From: Paenibacillus xylanivorans
Lineage (GTDB): Bacteria > Bacillota > Bacilli > Paenibacillales > Paenibacillaceae
Assembly: GCF_001280595.1 (NCBI RefSeq)
Contig: NZ_LITU01000059.1
Span: 256,167-320,166 of the forward strand
DNA length: 64,000 nt
Direction of reading: 5' to 3'
In this document: piece by piece, positions 9,951-18,812 of the stretch
Position numbering within the stretch: the first letter of the stretch is position 1
How the letters are laid out: each line of letters begins with the position of its first letter
The notes under the pieces: generated by a model
Seen by the model: only the letters and a program-made list of their open reading frames with translations
Told to the model about the DNA's origin: nothing
The model's database searches: none
Program-made: the position numbers and the translations under genes

Positions 9951-10592
9951 CTATTTTTCCACCGCATCAAACAACTGCATAAATACGCCTTTCAAATCCT
10001 CATTAACAAAAGCCATGCCAACTCCCTCAAACAGCAAACGGATATGTTCTATTTTCTGCAAAAATTCCTCTCGACTGACTTTGAATATGCCTGGATTCAT
10101 CCAGATATCAAACAGCATCGTAAAGGTCTCTGCCGCTTGCTTGGGGTAGGCGACTTGCATGGAACCGTCCCGGTTTCCATCCTCAATGATTCTTTTGATG
10201 CCTGGAGCTACTACTCTTGCCCCTTCTGTAATCCGGCTAAATACAAATTCAGCTGAGTGCATTTTGGACGAAACATTCGACAGGTCACCTTCCTTGATGC
10301 TTTGCAAAATGGAAAAGGATATTCCCTGTCTTAGACGATCCAGTGCATTTAAGCTGGCCAGATCCGTGGCTTCGTGAAATACATTTTTCTCAGCCATCGT
10401 TTCTTTGGTGACCGCCTGAATCACATCTGCGAGTGTTTTGAAATGATGATAGAATGCACCTCGAGTTATGTCTCCTACATCATTCACAATATCCTGAATG
10501 GATACATTGTTGTATCCGTTAAGGGTAAACAATCTCACAGCCGATTCCATAATGCGCCTTCTTGTAATTTCCGGATATTTGTTTCTCGCCAT
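9951..10592 (-). CDS. TetR/AcrR-family repressor
   Basis: About 213 residues with an N-terminal TetR HTH (RRRIMESAVRLFTLNGYNNVSIQDIVNDVGDITRG split over the first 45 residues, then AFYHHFKTLADVI). The C-terminal region is a helical ligand/dimer domain of unknown ligand. The start is taken at 10592, five bases after GGGGAG; a longer frame starting at 10658 would run through the operator. A palindrome sharing half-sites with the one before the downstream hydrolase lies directly upstream, so the protein probably represses itself and the hydrolase. The two genes are on the same strand, 73 bases apart. Confidence 0.85.
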   Translation of the reverse strand: MARNKYPEITRRRIMESAVRLFTLNGYNNVSIQDIVNDVGDITRGAFYHHFKTLADVIQAVTKETMAEKNVFHEATDLASLNALDRLRQGISFSILQSIKEGDLSNVSSKMHSAEFVFSRITEGARVVAPGIKRIIEDGNRDGSMQVAYPKQAAETFTMLFDIWMNPGIFKVSREEFLQKIEHIRLLFEGVGMAFVNEDLKGVFMQLFDAVEK

Positions 10593-10605
10593 ATGAACTC
10601 CCCAT

Positions 10606-10625
10606 ATACATTCATTTAAATGTAT
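10606..10625. promoter_or_regulatory. Palindromic operator upstream of tetR
   Basis: ATACATT, six bases, AATGTAT: the same outer half-sites and spacing as the site at 9899-9920. It lies immediately upstream of the tetR RBS, as expected for autoregulation. Confidence 0.7.
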
Positions 10626-10700
10626 CTGGATCGTAAATGAATTTATACGGTTTGTCAAACCGTCGCTTCGACGATAAAGCGTCTTTCTCCATACGACGTT

Positions 10701-11243
10701 TTAACTCAACTGCATCGTTGTGATGCACGTATTATCTTCGTCATATGTAGATAGCTGTGTCTCTGCCACCTTTCCATCATGCACCACACGAATGAGGTAT
10801 GATTTATCCCTGGCTAACCAAAAATCCATAAAACCGTTGGAGCCGGCCTTCATCTCAGCATCCTTCATGAGCGTATTCCCTTCGGAGTCATGGATCGTCA
10901 CAATGAACTTCTTATTTTTCATTTCACCCTGACATCCGGTCAGGCTATGAATTGCACATGGATGAGTCTGTTCCACATAGGGTGCAATGGAAAGGAAAAA
11001 CTCCTTTTGAGGCAAGTCGTAGGTTCTCGTTTGGTTACCTTTATCCGTGACGATTAACTGGGTGGCATTAATAGAGGCCGATTCCGGTGTCTCCTTGCCT
11101 GTACTGATATTTTCTACTAATTTCTTGATATTGGGCGCTTCGGCGTTACCTGCTTCTTCTGTCCCCACATTGCTTGCAATCAGATAGGCCCCCAACACAA
11201 TTACAACTACAAAGCCGGCAATGATCCACATTTGTTTTTTCAA
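10701..11243 (-). CDS. cueP: CueP-like copper-binding protein
   Basis: A 180-residue protein with an N-terminal membrane anchor or uncleaved signal (about residues 5-24) and an extracytoplasmic domain. It carries the pattern HPCAIHSLTGCQGE at about residues 95-108 and a late cysteine in NTCITTMQL. This cysteine/histidine layout is what I associate with the CueP family, periplasmic copper binders first described in Salmonella. The role would be to hold or deliver copper outside the membrane. The start is TTG, after GAGGAG; an ATG four codons in is an alternative. No copper ATPase or CsoR-like gene adjoins it, so the copper role rests on the motif alone. Confidence 0.75.
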   Translation of the reverse strand: MKKQMWIIAGFVVVIVLGAYLIASNVGTEEAGNAEAPNIKKLVENISTGKETPESASINATQLIVTDKGNQTRTYDLPQKEFFLSIAPYVEQTHPCAIHSLTGCQGEMKNKKFIVTIHDSEGNTLMKDAEMKAGSNGFMDFWLARDKSYLIRVVHDGKVAETQLSTYDEDNTCITTMQLS

Positions 11244-11377
11244 CTGGAGTTCATCTCCTCGTCCGTTTTGGTTTATTATAATGGAGAACGAACCATCATG
11301 GACTGAAAGTGTATGAAATTCACCATTTATTCACATATTTGTATGCTTCATTCGCATCATGTTGTTGTTTTACCTGA

Positions 11378-11393
11378 ATAGATTGAAATCTAT
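11378..11393. promoter_or_regulatory. Perfect 16-bp palindrome between cueP and uppS
   Basis: ATAGATT-GA-AATCTAT lies 47 bases upstream of the uppS start in the divergent cueP/uppS intergenic region. It may be a regulator operator or a short RNA hairpin; I cannot assign a protein to it. Confidence 0.4.
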
Positions 11394-11440
11394 CCTATTT
11401 GTTTAACCCGATTCTCATTGAGGAGTAGGAGGAACATTCA

Positions 11441-12199
11441 TTGAAGTGGCACCGTGTACTTAAAGAAAAACCAAATGTTAAAGATTCCATCGACTGGAAC
11501 GGATTGATCCCGAAACATATCGCAATTATGATGGATGGAAACGGAAGATGGGCGACAAGAAGAGGGTTACCTCGAAGTGCCGGACACTATGCAGGAATGC
11601 AGACGATGCGGGAAACGATAAGCATGTGCCACAAAAACGGAATCTCCTCTCTCACGCTGTACGCCTTCTCTACGGAAAACTGGAAAAGGCCCCGGGAAGA
11701 GGTCGACTACATCATTAGTCTGGTGGTCGAATTTGTACAGGATACAACGGTTCAGGAACTGAACCAGAATAATATCAGAGTTGATTTTATTGGTGATATT
11801 TCGAAATTTCCAGAAGAAACACAGGAAGCGATGCGCAAAGTGGTGGAACTAACTCAAGCGAATAGTGGAATGGCCGTTTACTTTGCGATGAATTATGGAG
11901 GTAAAAGTGATATTGTTCAAGCCATCAAACTATGCATCGAAGAAAACACAGACACCTCGGAAATCTCCGAGGCAGAATTTGAAAAGTTTCTGTATACAGG
12001 ACAAAATCCCGCCCCTGATCTTCTGATCCGAACAAGTGGAGAGAAGCGGCTAAGCAATTTCCTATTGTGGCAAGCCGCCTATTCCGAGCTCTGGTTTACG
12101 GATGTGATGTGGCCGGACTTCAACGAACAATTGTTATATGAATCCATCCTGGATTATCAGCAGCGCAAACAAAGAGCTTTAGACGATGTAACACAGTAA
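11441..12199 (+). CDS. uppS: Isoprenyl transferase (undecaprenyl diphosphate synthase type)
   Basis: A 252-residue cis-prenyltransferase, which adds isopentenyl units to farnesyl diphosphate to make the lipid carrier for wall polymers. Signature motifs are IAIMMDGNGRWA near residue 29 (catalytic Asp and P-loop), the hinge FSTENWKRP, and LIRTSGEKRLSNFLLWQ with WPDF near the C terminus. The TTG start follows AGGAGGAAC by six bases. It stands alone, not in the usual frr-uppS-cdsA-dxr order, so it is probably a second copy. It may make a special-length or condition-specific polyprenol. Confidence 0.93.
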   Translation: MKWHRVLKEKPNVKDSIDWNGLIPKHIAIMMDGNGRWATRRGLPRSAGHYAGMQTMRETISMCHKNGISSLTLYAFSTENWKRPREEVDYIISLVVEFVQDTTVQELNQNNIRVDFIGDISKFPEETQEAMRKVVELTQANSGMAVYFAMNYGGKSDIVQAIKLCIEENTDTSEISEAEFEKFLYTGQNPAPDLLIRTSGEKRLSNFLLWQAAYSELWFTDVMWPDFNEQLLYESILDYQQRKQRALDDVTQ

Positions 12200-12223
12200 T
12201 ACCAACTTTGTTTCTGTCGATCT

Positions 12224-13111
12224 TCAGCTTAAATGAGCTTTTAACCAGGAATGGATAATAGGGAGAACGATACTGGGCTGCATCGCTTTGGTGTGATCCA
12301 TATCCGCTCCCTTGATTATTTCGACGGTCCAGCCGAAGTTTTCAAGAATTTGTTTATTCTTTTGCAACCGTCCAGCAATATCCACCGTCACACCGCCAAA
12401 TTTCTCACCGTATACAATCATATCTCTCTCGCCTGCAAAAGCTAATCTGGGGATATTCAACTGAGTTTGAATGCGTTGATCATCAAAATCAATTAAATCT
12501 TGATACAAGGTCGCAAATTGCTTTGTTTGAGCGGGATCAATTTTTAACTCCATGTTGTCCCAATCCACTTCATCCGGGCTAAACTGTTCATTTATAAAGG
12601 CTTCTGCTCCGTTTTTCTCCTCCGTTGACTCATGCTGCTTCCATGCTTCTTCATATGTCCTTGTGGTAACTACTCGCATTTCCTCATACGGCCCCTCGTA
12701 AGGCGGGAAGCCTCCCATAATGAGACTTTCCATGCGGTCGGTCCGAAGGGCGAGATGCAGCCCGACGAGAGCCAGCCAGGAGTATCCATAATAACTAAAT
12801 CGATTCACATTCATCTGATCTGCAATTCGTAACAAATCCTGAGCTATATATTCGGGCGTAAAATGTTCCGGATGGGGATGTGCCATGTAGTGGCCTTCAT
12901 AATCAAAATGCAGGACCTGAAACTCATCCGAAAGTCCAAAGATAAACTTTGCACCCAATTCAGGATCAACACCCCACAACTTTAGGGTTTCCGCTTCTTG
13001 TCCGGTTACGGACTTTTTGGCAATGGGTAACATAATCACGCTACGATCTTGTCCTCCCGTCAAACCCACTTCAAGCTGCGAGCCATTTAACAATGTAATC
13101 ATTTTCTTCAA
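12224..13111 (-). CDS. Alpha/beta hydrolase
   Basis: About 296 residues with an alpha/beta-hydrolase fold. The nucleophile elbow reads YYGYSWLA, so the final glycine of GxSxG is replaced. The acid is probably in FAGERDMIVYG and the histidine in GADMDHTKAMQ. The TTG start at 13111 has AAAGGA nine bases upstream; ATG at 13102 is an alternative. A longer frame would overlap the divergent MerR gene and is not believable. The MerR-type gene faces away across about 150 bases and may control it. Substrate is not deducible. Confidence 0.75.
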   Translation of the reverse strand: MKKMITLLNGSQLEVGLTGGQDRSVIMLPIAKKSVTGQEAETLKLWGVDPELGAKFIFGLSDEFQVLHFDYEGHYMAHPHPEHFTPEYIAQDLLRIADQMNVNRFSYYGYSWLALVGLHLALRTDRMESLIMGGFPPYEGPYEEMRVVTTRTYEEAWKQHESTEEKNGAEAFINEQFSPDEVDWDNMELKIDPAQTKQFATLYQDLIDFDDQRIQTQLNIPRLAFAGERDMIVYGEKFGGVTVDIAGRLQKNKQILENFGWTVEIIKGADMDHTKAMQPSIVLPIIHSWLKAHLS

Positions 13112-13264
13112 TTGAATCAGTCCTTTACGGTTAATATCCTCAGTGTATAACATGGATGCAATCTTTCGGTTTTCATTATAAAATGTGGATAAAATATAGA
13201 CTTTGGCGGGTTGTATGTTAGTGTAGCACTTGAAGGTTTTACTTGAAGCATGAGGAGAAGAAAC

Positions 13265-13978
13265 ATGAACCGAACATATACACCTGGGCAGATTGCCACA
13301 AGGCTGGATGTAAGTACGACTACACTTCGACGCTATGAAAAGGAGAACCTGATTCCCGACGTTCCACGGACCGCCAGCAATCAAAGGTACTATACCCCTG
13401 TTCATCTTCAGGCGTTCGTTGCTATTCGTTCATTATTGAAAGGGTACGAGATTCCTGTTGTATATGAGGTCATGAGACAAGTAAAACGGGGCGATACGAT
13501 TGATGCCCTCTGGCTTATGAACCACCAGCTGTACAACAGCCAACTGGAGAAGCAACGAATGGAAGACATATGGAAGATGGTACAACAGGTGGATTTTGCT
13601 AACGACCGAAAGGTTGGAACGACGGAGTCGATCACCATTGGAAAAGCCGCTGATGCAGCCGGGGTCAACACTTCTGCCATCAGGCATTGGGAAACCGAAG
13701 GCCTAATTTGTTCAGAAAGAGATCCTAACAACGGTTATCGAATGTATACCCGAGCTGAATTAAGAAAGATCTTGGTCATTAGCAGTTTAAGAAAATCCGT
13801 CTACTATATCGAACATATCAAAGAGCTTCTGAACACCGTCGGCACGCAGGATTATACACAGATTAATAAAGCCTTCCAGCTGGCCCTGCAGAAGCTTAAC
13901 AGTCAACTGACCCTGCAATTTGCAGGCGTGAAGGAACTTATGACATATTTTGAGTTACTCCAGGAACCACAAGGGTAA
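13265..13978 (+). CDS. Double-HTH MerR-family regulator
   Basis: A 237-residue protein with two MerR-type DNA-binding domains in one chain. The first, at about residues 4-70, contains YTPGQIATRLDVSTTTLRRYE. The second, at about 123-185, contains ITIGKAADAAGVNTSAIRHWE followed by the wing NNGYRMYT. MerR proteins normally have one HTH and dimerise, so this one could bind as an intramolecular pair. No obvious cysteine-rich metal-binding loop or large effector domain follows. Start at 13265, eight bases after GGAG. It is divergent from the alpha/beta hydrolase, the probable target. Confidence 0.82.
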   Translation: MNRTYTPGQIATRLDVSTTTLRRYEKENLIPDVPRTASNQRYYTPVHLQAFVAIRSLLKGYEIPVVYEVMRQVKRGDTIDALWLMNHQLYNSQLEKQRMEDIWKMVQQVDFANDRKVGTTESITIGKAADAAGVNTSAIRHWETEGLICSERDPNNGYRMYTRAELRKILVISSLRKSVYYIEHIKELLNTVGTQDYTQINKAFQLALQKLNSQLTLQFAGVKELMTYFELLQEPQG

Positions 13979-14130
13979 CCTATTGGTTAGTTGACTTCCA
14001 TTGAGGCTTCCAATCTATGTTGTTGGGGATTTTGTTACCCTTTCTGTGGCTGAAGAATCCATAATTTTAAGTGTTACTACATCAAAATATATTATATTGA
14101 AGTCGTGTTATTAACTCTACAATACACGGA

Positions 14131-14158
14131 AAACCCGCACCATCAGGTACGGGCTTTT
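14131..14158. terminator. Terminator hairpin
   Basis: Arms CCCG(C)ACC and GGT(A)CGGG around ATCA, with AAA before and CTTTT after, lie between the converging MerR and PTS genes. They can serve either strand. Confidence 0.65.
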
Positions 14159-14164
14159 CATAGT

Positions 14165-15544
14165 TTATGCATGTTTCCGTTCCTTTCCTATCATCCAATA
14201 GGTGAAGACACCTGACACACAGAAGGAAATAACCAAACCAACGCAGACATGTAGCAGATTCAGACTCCCTGCTTCCATGAATAGCGGAATGTCCAGTAGA
14301 CTTCCGGACCCACCTAATGCAACTGCTTTGACGGACAACAACCCGAAATACAGTCCTCCTGCAGCACCGCCCAGCAATGCCGAATAAAATGAAGCCCTCT
14401 TTCTCATATTGACCGCATACATCGCAGGCTCTGGAGTACCTAATAAAGCAGTTCCTGTTGCCCAGAAAGCCAGCTTCCTGAATTCCCGCTGATTGCTTCT
14501 CAATCCAGTAGCCAGTGAAGCTCCTGCTTGTGCAACGAAGGCAACTAACATGACAGGGATAATGAGGGAGAACCCATTTACCATCAATTCATTGATCATG
14601 ACAGGCACGAGCCAGTAATGTAATCCAGCGATCATCATTAAAGAATAAACTGCTCCCAGCAGCATAATTGCTACAATGGGGACATCATTCAGAAGTGAAT
14701 CCACCACATCCGGTAACTGCTGATCAATCCAAGTACCAAGTGGACCAAGTATCATCAGAACCAGTGGAACGAGAATCAGAAATGTCAACAATGGAGCAAG
14801 AATTCCTTTGAAGGCTCTTGGACTTATTCTCTCAACGACTCTTTCCAGATAGGACGCCGCATATATCGTCAAAATCACCCATATTGAAGCTGAAAAAAAG
14901 AGCGCTTGTGACACAATGGGTACTCCCATAAAATGAACATCTTCTTCACCTGACAATAAAGCGGTCATTTGCGGGTAGAACATTAGTCCGCCAATCGCTG
15001 CGGCAACATAAACATTGCTTTTTAACCGATAGGCTGTACTGACGGCTACCAGTATCGGCAACAGATAATACACATTATCTCCAATGGATTTAAATATCAG
15101 GAATGTCTGACTGTCCATCAACGAGGAGGAATCTGTAGAACTGTAAACGTTAAATAACGTAATGATGGCTAGCACAATCTTGAGCACTGCAACTCCCAGG
15201 ATGGCGGGCATCAGAGGCCTGAATACATCGGAAATAAAATATAACAATGATTTTTTACGGGTACGCCTTGTTTCTGGCAGTGCGTCCCCTTCTGCTTTCC
15301 TCACTCCCATGACCTGTAGCATATGGTATAGTTGTGAAAATTCGTCCTCAAGTGTTATGTAGCATTGATCACCTGTTATACGAATATCTGCGTCAAGATT
15401 CGATACAACAGGCAGGGACAAATTTAAGCCTTTACGGTTCAGCAATGTCAGCGTAGTGGTATTCACGTCGTCATGCTGCACAAGACGAATATTTTCCTGT
15501 CCTCCTGCGAGATTCAAGAGTTGTTCGATGCGACTGTCATTCAT
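14165..15544 (-). CDS. PTS glucoside-type EIIBC-like permease with degenerate EIIB
   Basis: A 459-residue protein. Residues 1-80 align by eye with a glucoside-family EIIB domain, but the phosphocysteine motif (HCxTRLRF, present in BglP later in this window) reads QHDDVNTTTLTLL, so the active-site cysteine is missing. Residues about 105-455 form an EIIC membrane domain with about ten helices and the conserved GTPEPAMYAVNMRKR segment; GLHYWLVPVM lies where the EIIC histidine region sits. EIIA is absent. RBS AGGAGAAGG precedes the ATG. It stands alone without a hydrolase or antiterminator. It may transport without phosphorylation, borrow another EIIB, or act as a sensor. Confidence 0.85.
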   Translation of the reverse strand: MNDSRIEQLLNLAGGQENIRLVQHDDVNTTTLTLLNRKGLNLSLPVVSNLDADIRITGDQCYITLEDEFSQLYHMLQVMGVRKAEGDALPETRRTRKKSLLYFISDVFRPLMPAILGVAVLKIVLAIITLFNVYSSTDSSSLMDSQTFLIFKSIGDNVYYLLPILVAVSTAYRLKSNVYVAAAIGGLMFYPQMTALLSGEEDVHFMGVPIVSQALFFSASIWVILTIYAASYLERVVERISPRAFKGILAPLLTFLILVPLVLMILGPLGTWIDQQLPDVVDSLLNDVPIVAIMLLGAVYSLMMIAGLHYWLVPVMINELMVNGFSLIIPVMLVAFVAQAGASLATGLRSNQREFRKLAFWATGTALLGTPEPAMYAVNMRKRASFYSALLGGAAGGLYFGLLSVKAVALGGSGSLLDIPLFMEAGSLNLLHVCVGLVISFCVSGVFTYWMIGKERKHA

Positions 15545-15965
15545 ATGTACCTTCTCCTTATGCTGCGGTAACCCCGAGTTTTATGATGTGCCCCTATCTA
15601 TATACACATTTCCACGAAAAAACTTCAATAGGATAAAAAAACTAATTCTCCTTTTATTTCATGATTTTTGCGCAAGGTATAATGACCTAATCAATGCAAA
15701 GAGCAAAAGCATATCCAACACACCATATACCCACTAAAGCGGAATTTGTCCCACAACGTAATCAGTATAACCGTGTCATTCGGCAACGAAGTAGCTGTAA
15801 TATACAATGCGCAATCATAGCAAACGAATGAGATTCACCAGACGCGGAGATTCTACCTATGGAGTTCATAAATTTGATGAAGTTTTACTGATTCTTAGGC
15901 GCCTGCAAGGTTATATACACAAAGAAATCTAATATCCGAAATCTATGATCCAAGGAGCTGGTCAT
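15545..15965. other. Intergenic region before the P-type ATPase
   Basis: This 421-base AT-rich stretch separates the divergent PTS-like and ATPase genes. A TATAAT-like -10 lies at 15678-15683 on the + strand without a good -35. I found no convincing small gene and no riboswitch I could recognise; I looked for the manganese yybP-ykoY pattern without success. Confidence 0.4.
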
Positions 15966-18617
15966 TTGCAATATTACAGACACAGTGCAGAGGAGACGCT
16001 TCAGGACGTTCAGAGTTCCATTGATGGGCTCACAACCTCTGAGGCTGCGAAGAGACTGGAGACAGAAGGCTATAATGAGTTAAAAGGAAAAGCTGCAACA
16101 CCCATCTGGAAGCTATTTATTGAAAATTTTAAAGATCCCATGGTTATCGTGCTGCTGATCGCAGCCGCTGTTCAGATCGTCCTTGGACACCTAATCGAAT
16201 CGCTAATCATTTTTCTCGTCATCCTGTTAAATGCGGTAATCAGCGTTGTGCAGACTAAAAAGGCCGAAAGTTCTCTGGACGCACTCCGGCAAATGTCTGC
16301 TCCCGAAGCCAAAGTCATTCGTGACGGGCAGAAAAAAACGATTCCCGCGCGGGAACTTGTTCCCGGCGATATTGTCTTGCTGGATGCAGGGGATTATGTC
16401 CCGGCAGACGGCCGCATTTTGGAATCAGGCAGCTTGCGAATCAACGAAGGCATGCTGACAGGAGAATCCGAAGCAGCGGAGAAACACGTAGGTGCCATCC
16501 CCGAAGAAGCTCCGATCGGTGACCGTCGCAATATGGCATTCAGTGGATCACTGGTGGTGTATGGTCGGGGTACGCTCGTCATTACGGGTACAGCGTTGAA
16601 AACGGAAATCGGCAAGATTGCCGAATTGATTGAAAATGCAGAAGCGAAGGAAACCCCGTTACAACGGAAATTGGAATCGTTTAGCAAGAAGCTGGGCTTC
16701 TTTATCCTGGGCTTGTCGATTCTTATTTTCGCCATCGAAGCAGGACGTGTCTGGTTAACTGAAGGAACGGAAAATATCGGGCCATCCATTATGAATGCTC
16801 TCATGTTCGCAGTTGCCGTAGCTGTCGCCGCGATTCCTGAAGCCCTTTCCTCCATTGTAACGATTGTATTGTCTCTGGGAACGAATAAAATGGCCAAGCA
16901 GCACGCCATCATCAGACGTCTTCCTGCCGTAGAAGCCTTGGGTTCTGCCAGCATTATCTGTACCGACAAAACAGGAACTCTTACTCAAAACAAGATGACT
17001 GTGGTGGATTATTACATTCCCCATGGCACCAAAGAGCAATTCCCCGATGATCCCAAACAGTGGTCTGCAGAGGAACGCCGTTTGTTACATATTGCAGTAC
17101 TCTGCAATGATTCAAATATTAACCAGGAAGGCAAGGAACTCGGTGACCCAACCGAGGTGGCGCTCATCGCCTTCAGTAATCGGGTGAACAAGGATTACAA
17201 TGAAATTCGTGACCAGTTTCCGCGTGAAGCCGAGCTTCCTTTTGACTCGGATCGGAAATTGATGAGTACAGTGCACACATTTGAAGGACAGACGGCTTTG
17301 CTGACCAAGGGTGGCCCGGATGTGCTGTTCAGTCGCTGTAGTCATGTGTTTATGAACGGAGAAGTTCAGCCATTGACGCCTGAGATTCGCACGCAGTTTG
17401 AAGAGAAGAACGAAGCGTTCTCCAAACGGGCCTTCCGTGTGCTGGCTTACGCCTACAAAAAGTTTGATGACAAAAATCAGGTCACAATAGAGGACGAACA
17501 TGATCTAACGCTCGTTGGTCTGACGGCCATGATCGATCCACCGCGTGAAGCGGTATATGGTTCCATCGAAGAGTCCAAGAAGGCGGGCATTCGCACCATC
17601 ATGATCACCGGCGACCATAAAACAACAGCCCAGGCGATCGGTATTGATATCGGACTTGCAGGCCCGGACGACCTGGCCCTTACCGGAGCGGAGCTGGATA
17701 AACTGTCGGATGAAGAACTCGACCAGCAGCTCGAACATATCTCGGTATATGCACGCGTATCTCCTGAAAATAAAATCCGTATCGTGCGTGCGTGGCAACG
17801 CAAAGGCAAGATTGCAGCAATGACCGGAGACGGTGTCAACGATGCACCTGCACTGAAACAGGCCGACATTGGCGTAGCGATGGGCAGCGGGACGGATGTC
17901 GCAAAAGATGCGGCAGCCATGATTCTCACGGATGATAACTTTGTGTCCATCGTGAATGCAGTCAGTGTCGGGCGTATGGTGTTCGATAATATCAAAAAAG
18001 CCATTGCGTACCTGTTTGCAGGAAACCTCGGGGCGATTATCGCCATCTTATTTGCATTAGTGGTCGGTTGGGTGAACCCCTTCACAGCCCTCCAGCTGCT
18101 CTTCATTAATCTGGTGAATGACTCTCTGCCTGCCATTGCACTGGGTACGGAAAAAGCTGAACCGGATGTCATGCGGCGAAAACCGCGGGATATCAACGAA
18201 GGCATCTTTGCCGGCGGAACGTTGCAGGCTGTCATTACACGTGGTGTTCTGATCGGGGTGGCTGTCATCGTGTCCCAATATATTGGACTTGGGATCTCAG
18301 AGGAAATGAGTGTGGCTATGGCCTTCACAACCCTGATTCTGGCACGGAGTCTGCAAACTTTTGCAGCTCGCTCCAACACACAGACGATTTTCCAGGTCGG
18401 CTTCACCAGTAATAAATTTGTTCTTGGCTCCATTCTGGTGTGTCTCTGTCTGTATGGAATTACACTGATTCCAGGGGTTCGCAGCATCTTCGCCATCCCG
18501 GCAGCCTTTGGCTGGAATGAGTTTCTCATCGCAGGAGGGCTCGCTCTCGCCGCGGTCATTCTGATGGATATCATCAAGTGGATTCGCAATCGTGGCAAAC
18601 AAGCTAGTGCAGCCTAA
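15966..18617 (+). CDS. Calcium-type P-type ATPase (P2A)
   Basis: An 883-residue ion pump. TGES (actuator) lies at about residue 163, the phosphorylated aspartate in DKTGTLT at about 333, KGGPD in the nucleotide domain, MITGDH, and GDGVNDAP at about 619. M4 carries AIPEAL and M6 carries NDSLPAIALG, both typical of calcium and other P2A pumps, so it probably exports Ca2+ (or Mn2+) from the cytoplasm. The best start is the TTG at 15966, eight bases after AAGGAG; the ATG at 15945 has no such site. Monocistronic, with its own terminator. Confidence 0.92.
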   Translation: MQYYRHSAEETLQDVQSSIDGLTTSEAAKRLETEGYNELKGKAATPIWKLFIENFKDPMVIVLLIAAAVQIVLGHLIESLIIFLVILLNAVISVVQTKKAESSLDALRQMSAPEAKVIRDGQKKTIPARELVPGDIVLLDAGDYVPADGRILESGSLRINEGMLTGESEAAEKHVGAIPEEAPIGDRRNMAFSGSLVVYGRGTLVITGTALKTEIGKIAELIENAEAKETPLQRKLESFSKKLGFFILGLSILIFAIEAGRVWLTEGTENIGPSIMNALMFAVAVAVAAIPEALSSIVTIVLSLGTNKMAKQHAIIRRLPAVEALGSASIICTDKTGTLTQNKMTVVDYYIPHGTKEQFPDDPKQWSAEERRLLHIAVLCNDSNINQEGKELGDPTEVALIAFSNRVNKDYNEIRDQFPREAELPFDSDRKLMSTVHTFEGQTALLTKGGPDVLFSRCSHVFMNGEVQPLTPEIRTQFEEKNEAFSKRAFRVLAYAYKKFDDKNQVTIEDEHDLTLVGLTAMIDPPREAVYGSIEESKKAGIRTIMITGDHKTTAQAIGIDIGLAGPDDLALTGAELDKLSDEELDQQLEHISVYARVSPENKIRIVRAWQRKGKIAAMTGDGVNDAPALKQADIGVAMGSGTDVAKDAAAMILTDDNFVSIVNAVSVGRMVFDNIKKAIAYLFAGNLGAIIAILFALVVGWVNPFTALQLLFINLVNDSLPAIALGTEKAEPDVMRRKPRDINEGIFAGGTLQAVITRGVLIGVAVIVSQYIGLGISEEMSVAMAFTTLILARSLQTFAARSNTQTIFQVGFTSNKFVLGSILVCLCLYGITLIPGVRSIFAIPAAFGWNEFLIAGGLALAAVILMDIIKWIRNRGKQASAA

Positions 18618-18625
18618 CAGTAATT

Positions 18626-18657
18626 GGCGTCCTTTAAATTTAGGGCGCCTATTTTTT
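18626..18657 (+). terminator. Terminator of the P-type ATPase gene
   Basis: GGCGTCCT pairs with AGGGCGCC (one G-U pair) around an eight-base loop, followed by TATTTTTTA. Confidence 0.8.
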
Positions 18658-18737
18658 ATAGCATCCTATACAACCTTGACGATCCTGGATAAGGAAAATG
18701 GAGTCTAATTTTTCAACCCACTGTATTTATGACATTA

Positions 18738-18766
18738 TTGCCATATAAGAAGATTGAGCGTAAAAT
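18738..18766 (+). promoter_or_regulatory. Sigma-A promoter of the MFS gene
   Basis: TTGCCA, 17 bases, TAAAAT: five of six matches in each hexamer. Transcription would begin near 18773, giving an 84-base leader before the GTG start. Confidence 0.65.
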
Positions 18767-18776
18767 GATTTATTGA

Positions 18777-18812
18777 TTCTGATCATTACCTGTTCGAATC
18801 AGAAAACAGGTA
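18777..18812 (+). promoter_or_regulatory. Leader with two mutually exclusive hairpins
   Basis: TTCTGAT (18777-18783) can pair with ATCAGAA (18798-18804), while TACCTGTT (18787-18794) can pair with AACAGGTA (18805-18812). The helices interleave and cannot coexist. The element starts a few bases after the predicted transcription start of an MFS pump gene. It may be an attenuator, or the dyads may be a repressor operator at DNA level. Confidence 0.45.

Noticed and set aside
13112-13405. Hydrolase frame extended by about 98 residues
   Set aside because: It would run through the divergent MerR start and promoter region and has no hydrolase-like content.
15545-15965. Manganese (yybP-ykoY) riboswitch before the P-type ATPase
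   Set aside because: The conserved core sequences of that riboswitch could not be found.
17477-18598. Long open frame antisense to the P-type ATPase
   Set aside because: It has no RBS or recognisable domain and is a shadow of the highly biased ATPase gene.
18777-18812. H-type pseudoknot in the MFS leader
   Set aside because: The arms interleave as in a pseudoknot, but there are no bases left to span the seven-pair helix, so the two hairpins are alternatives, not simultaneous.
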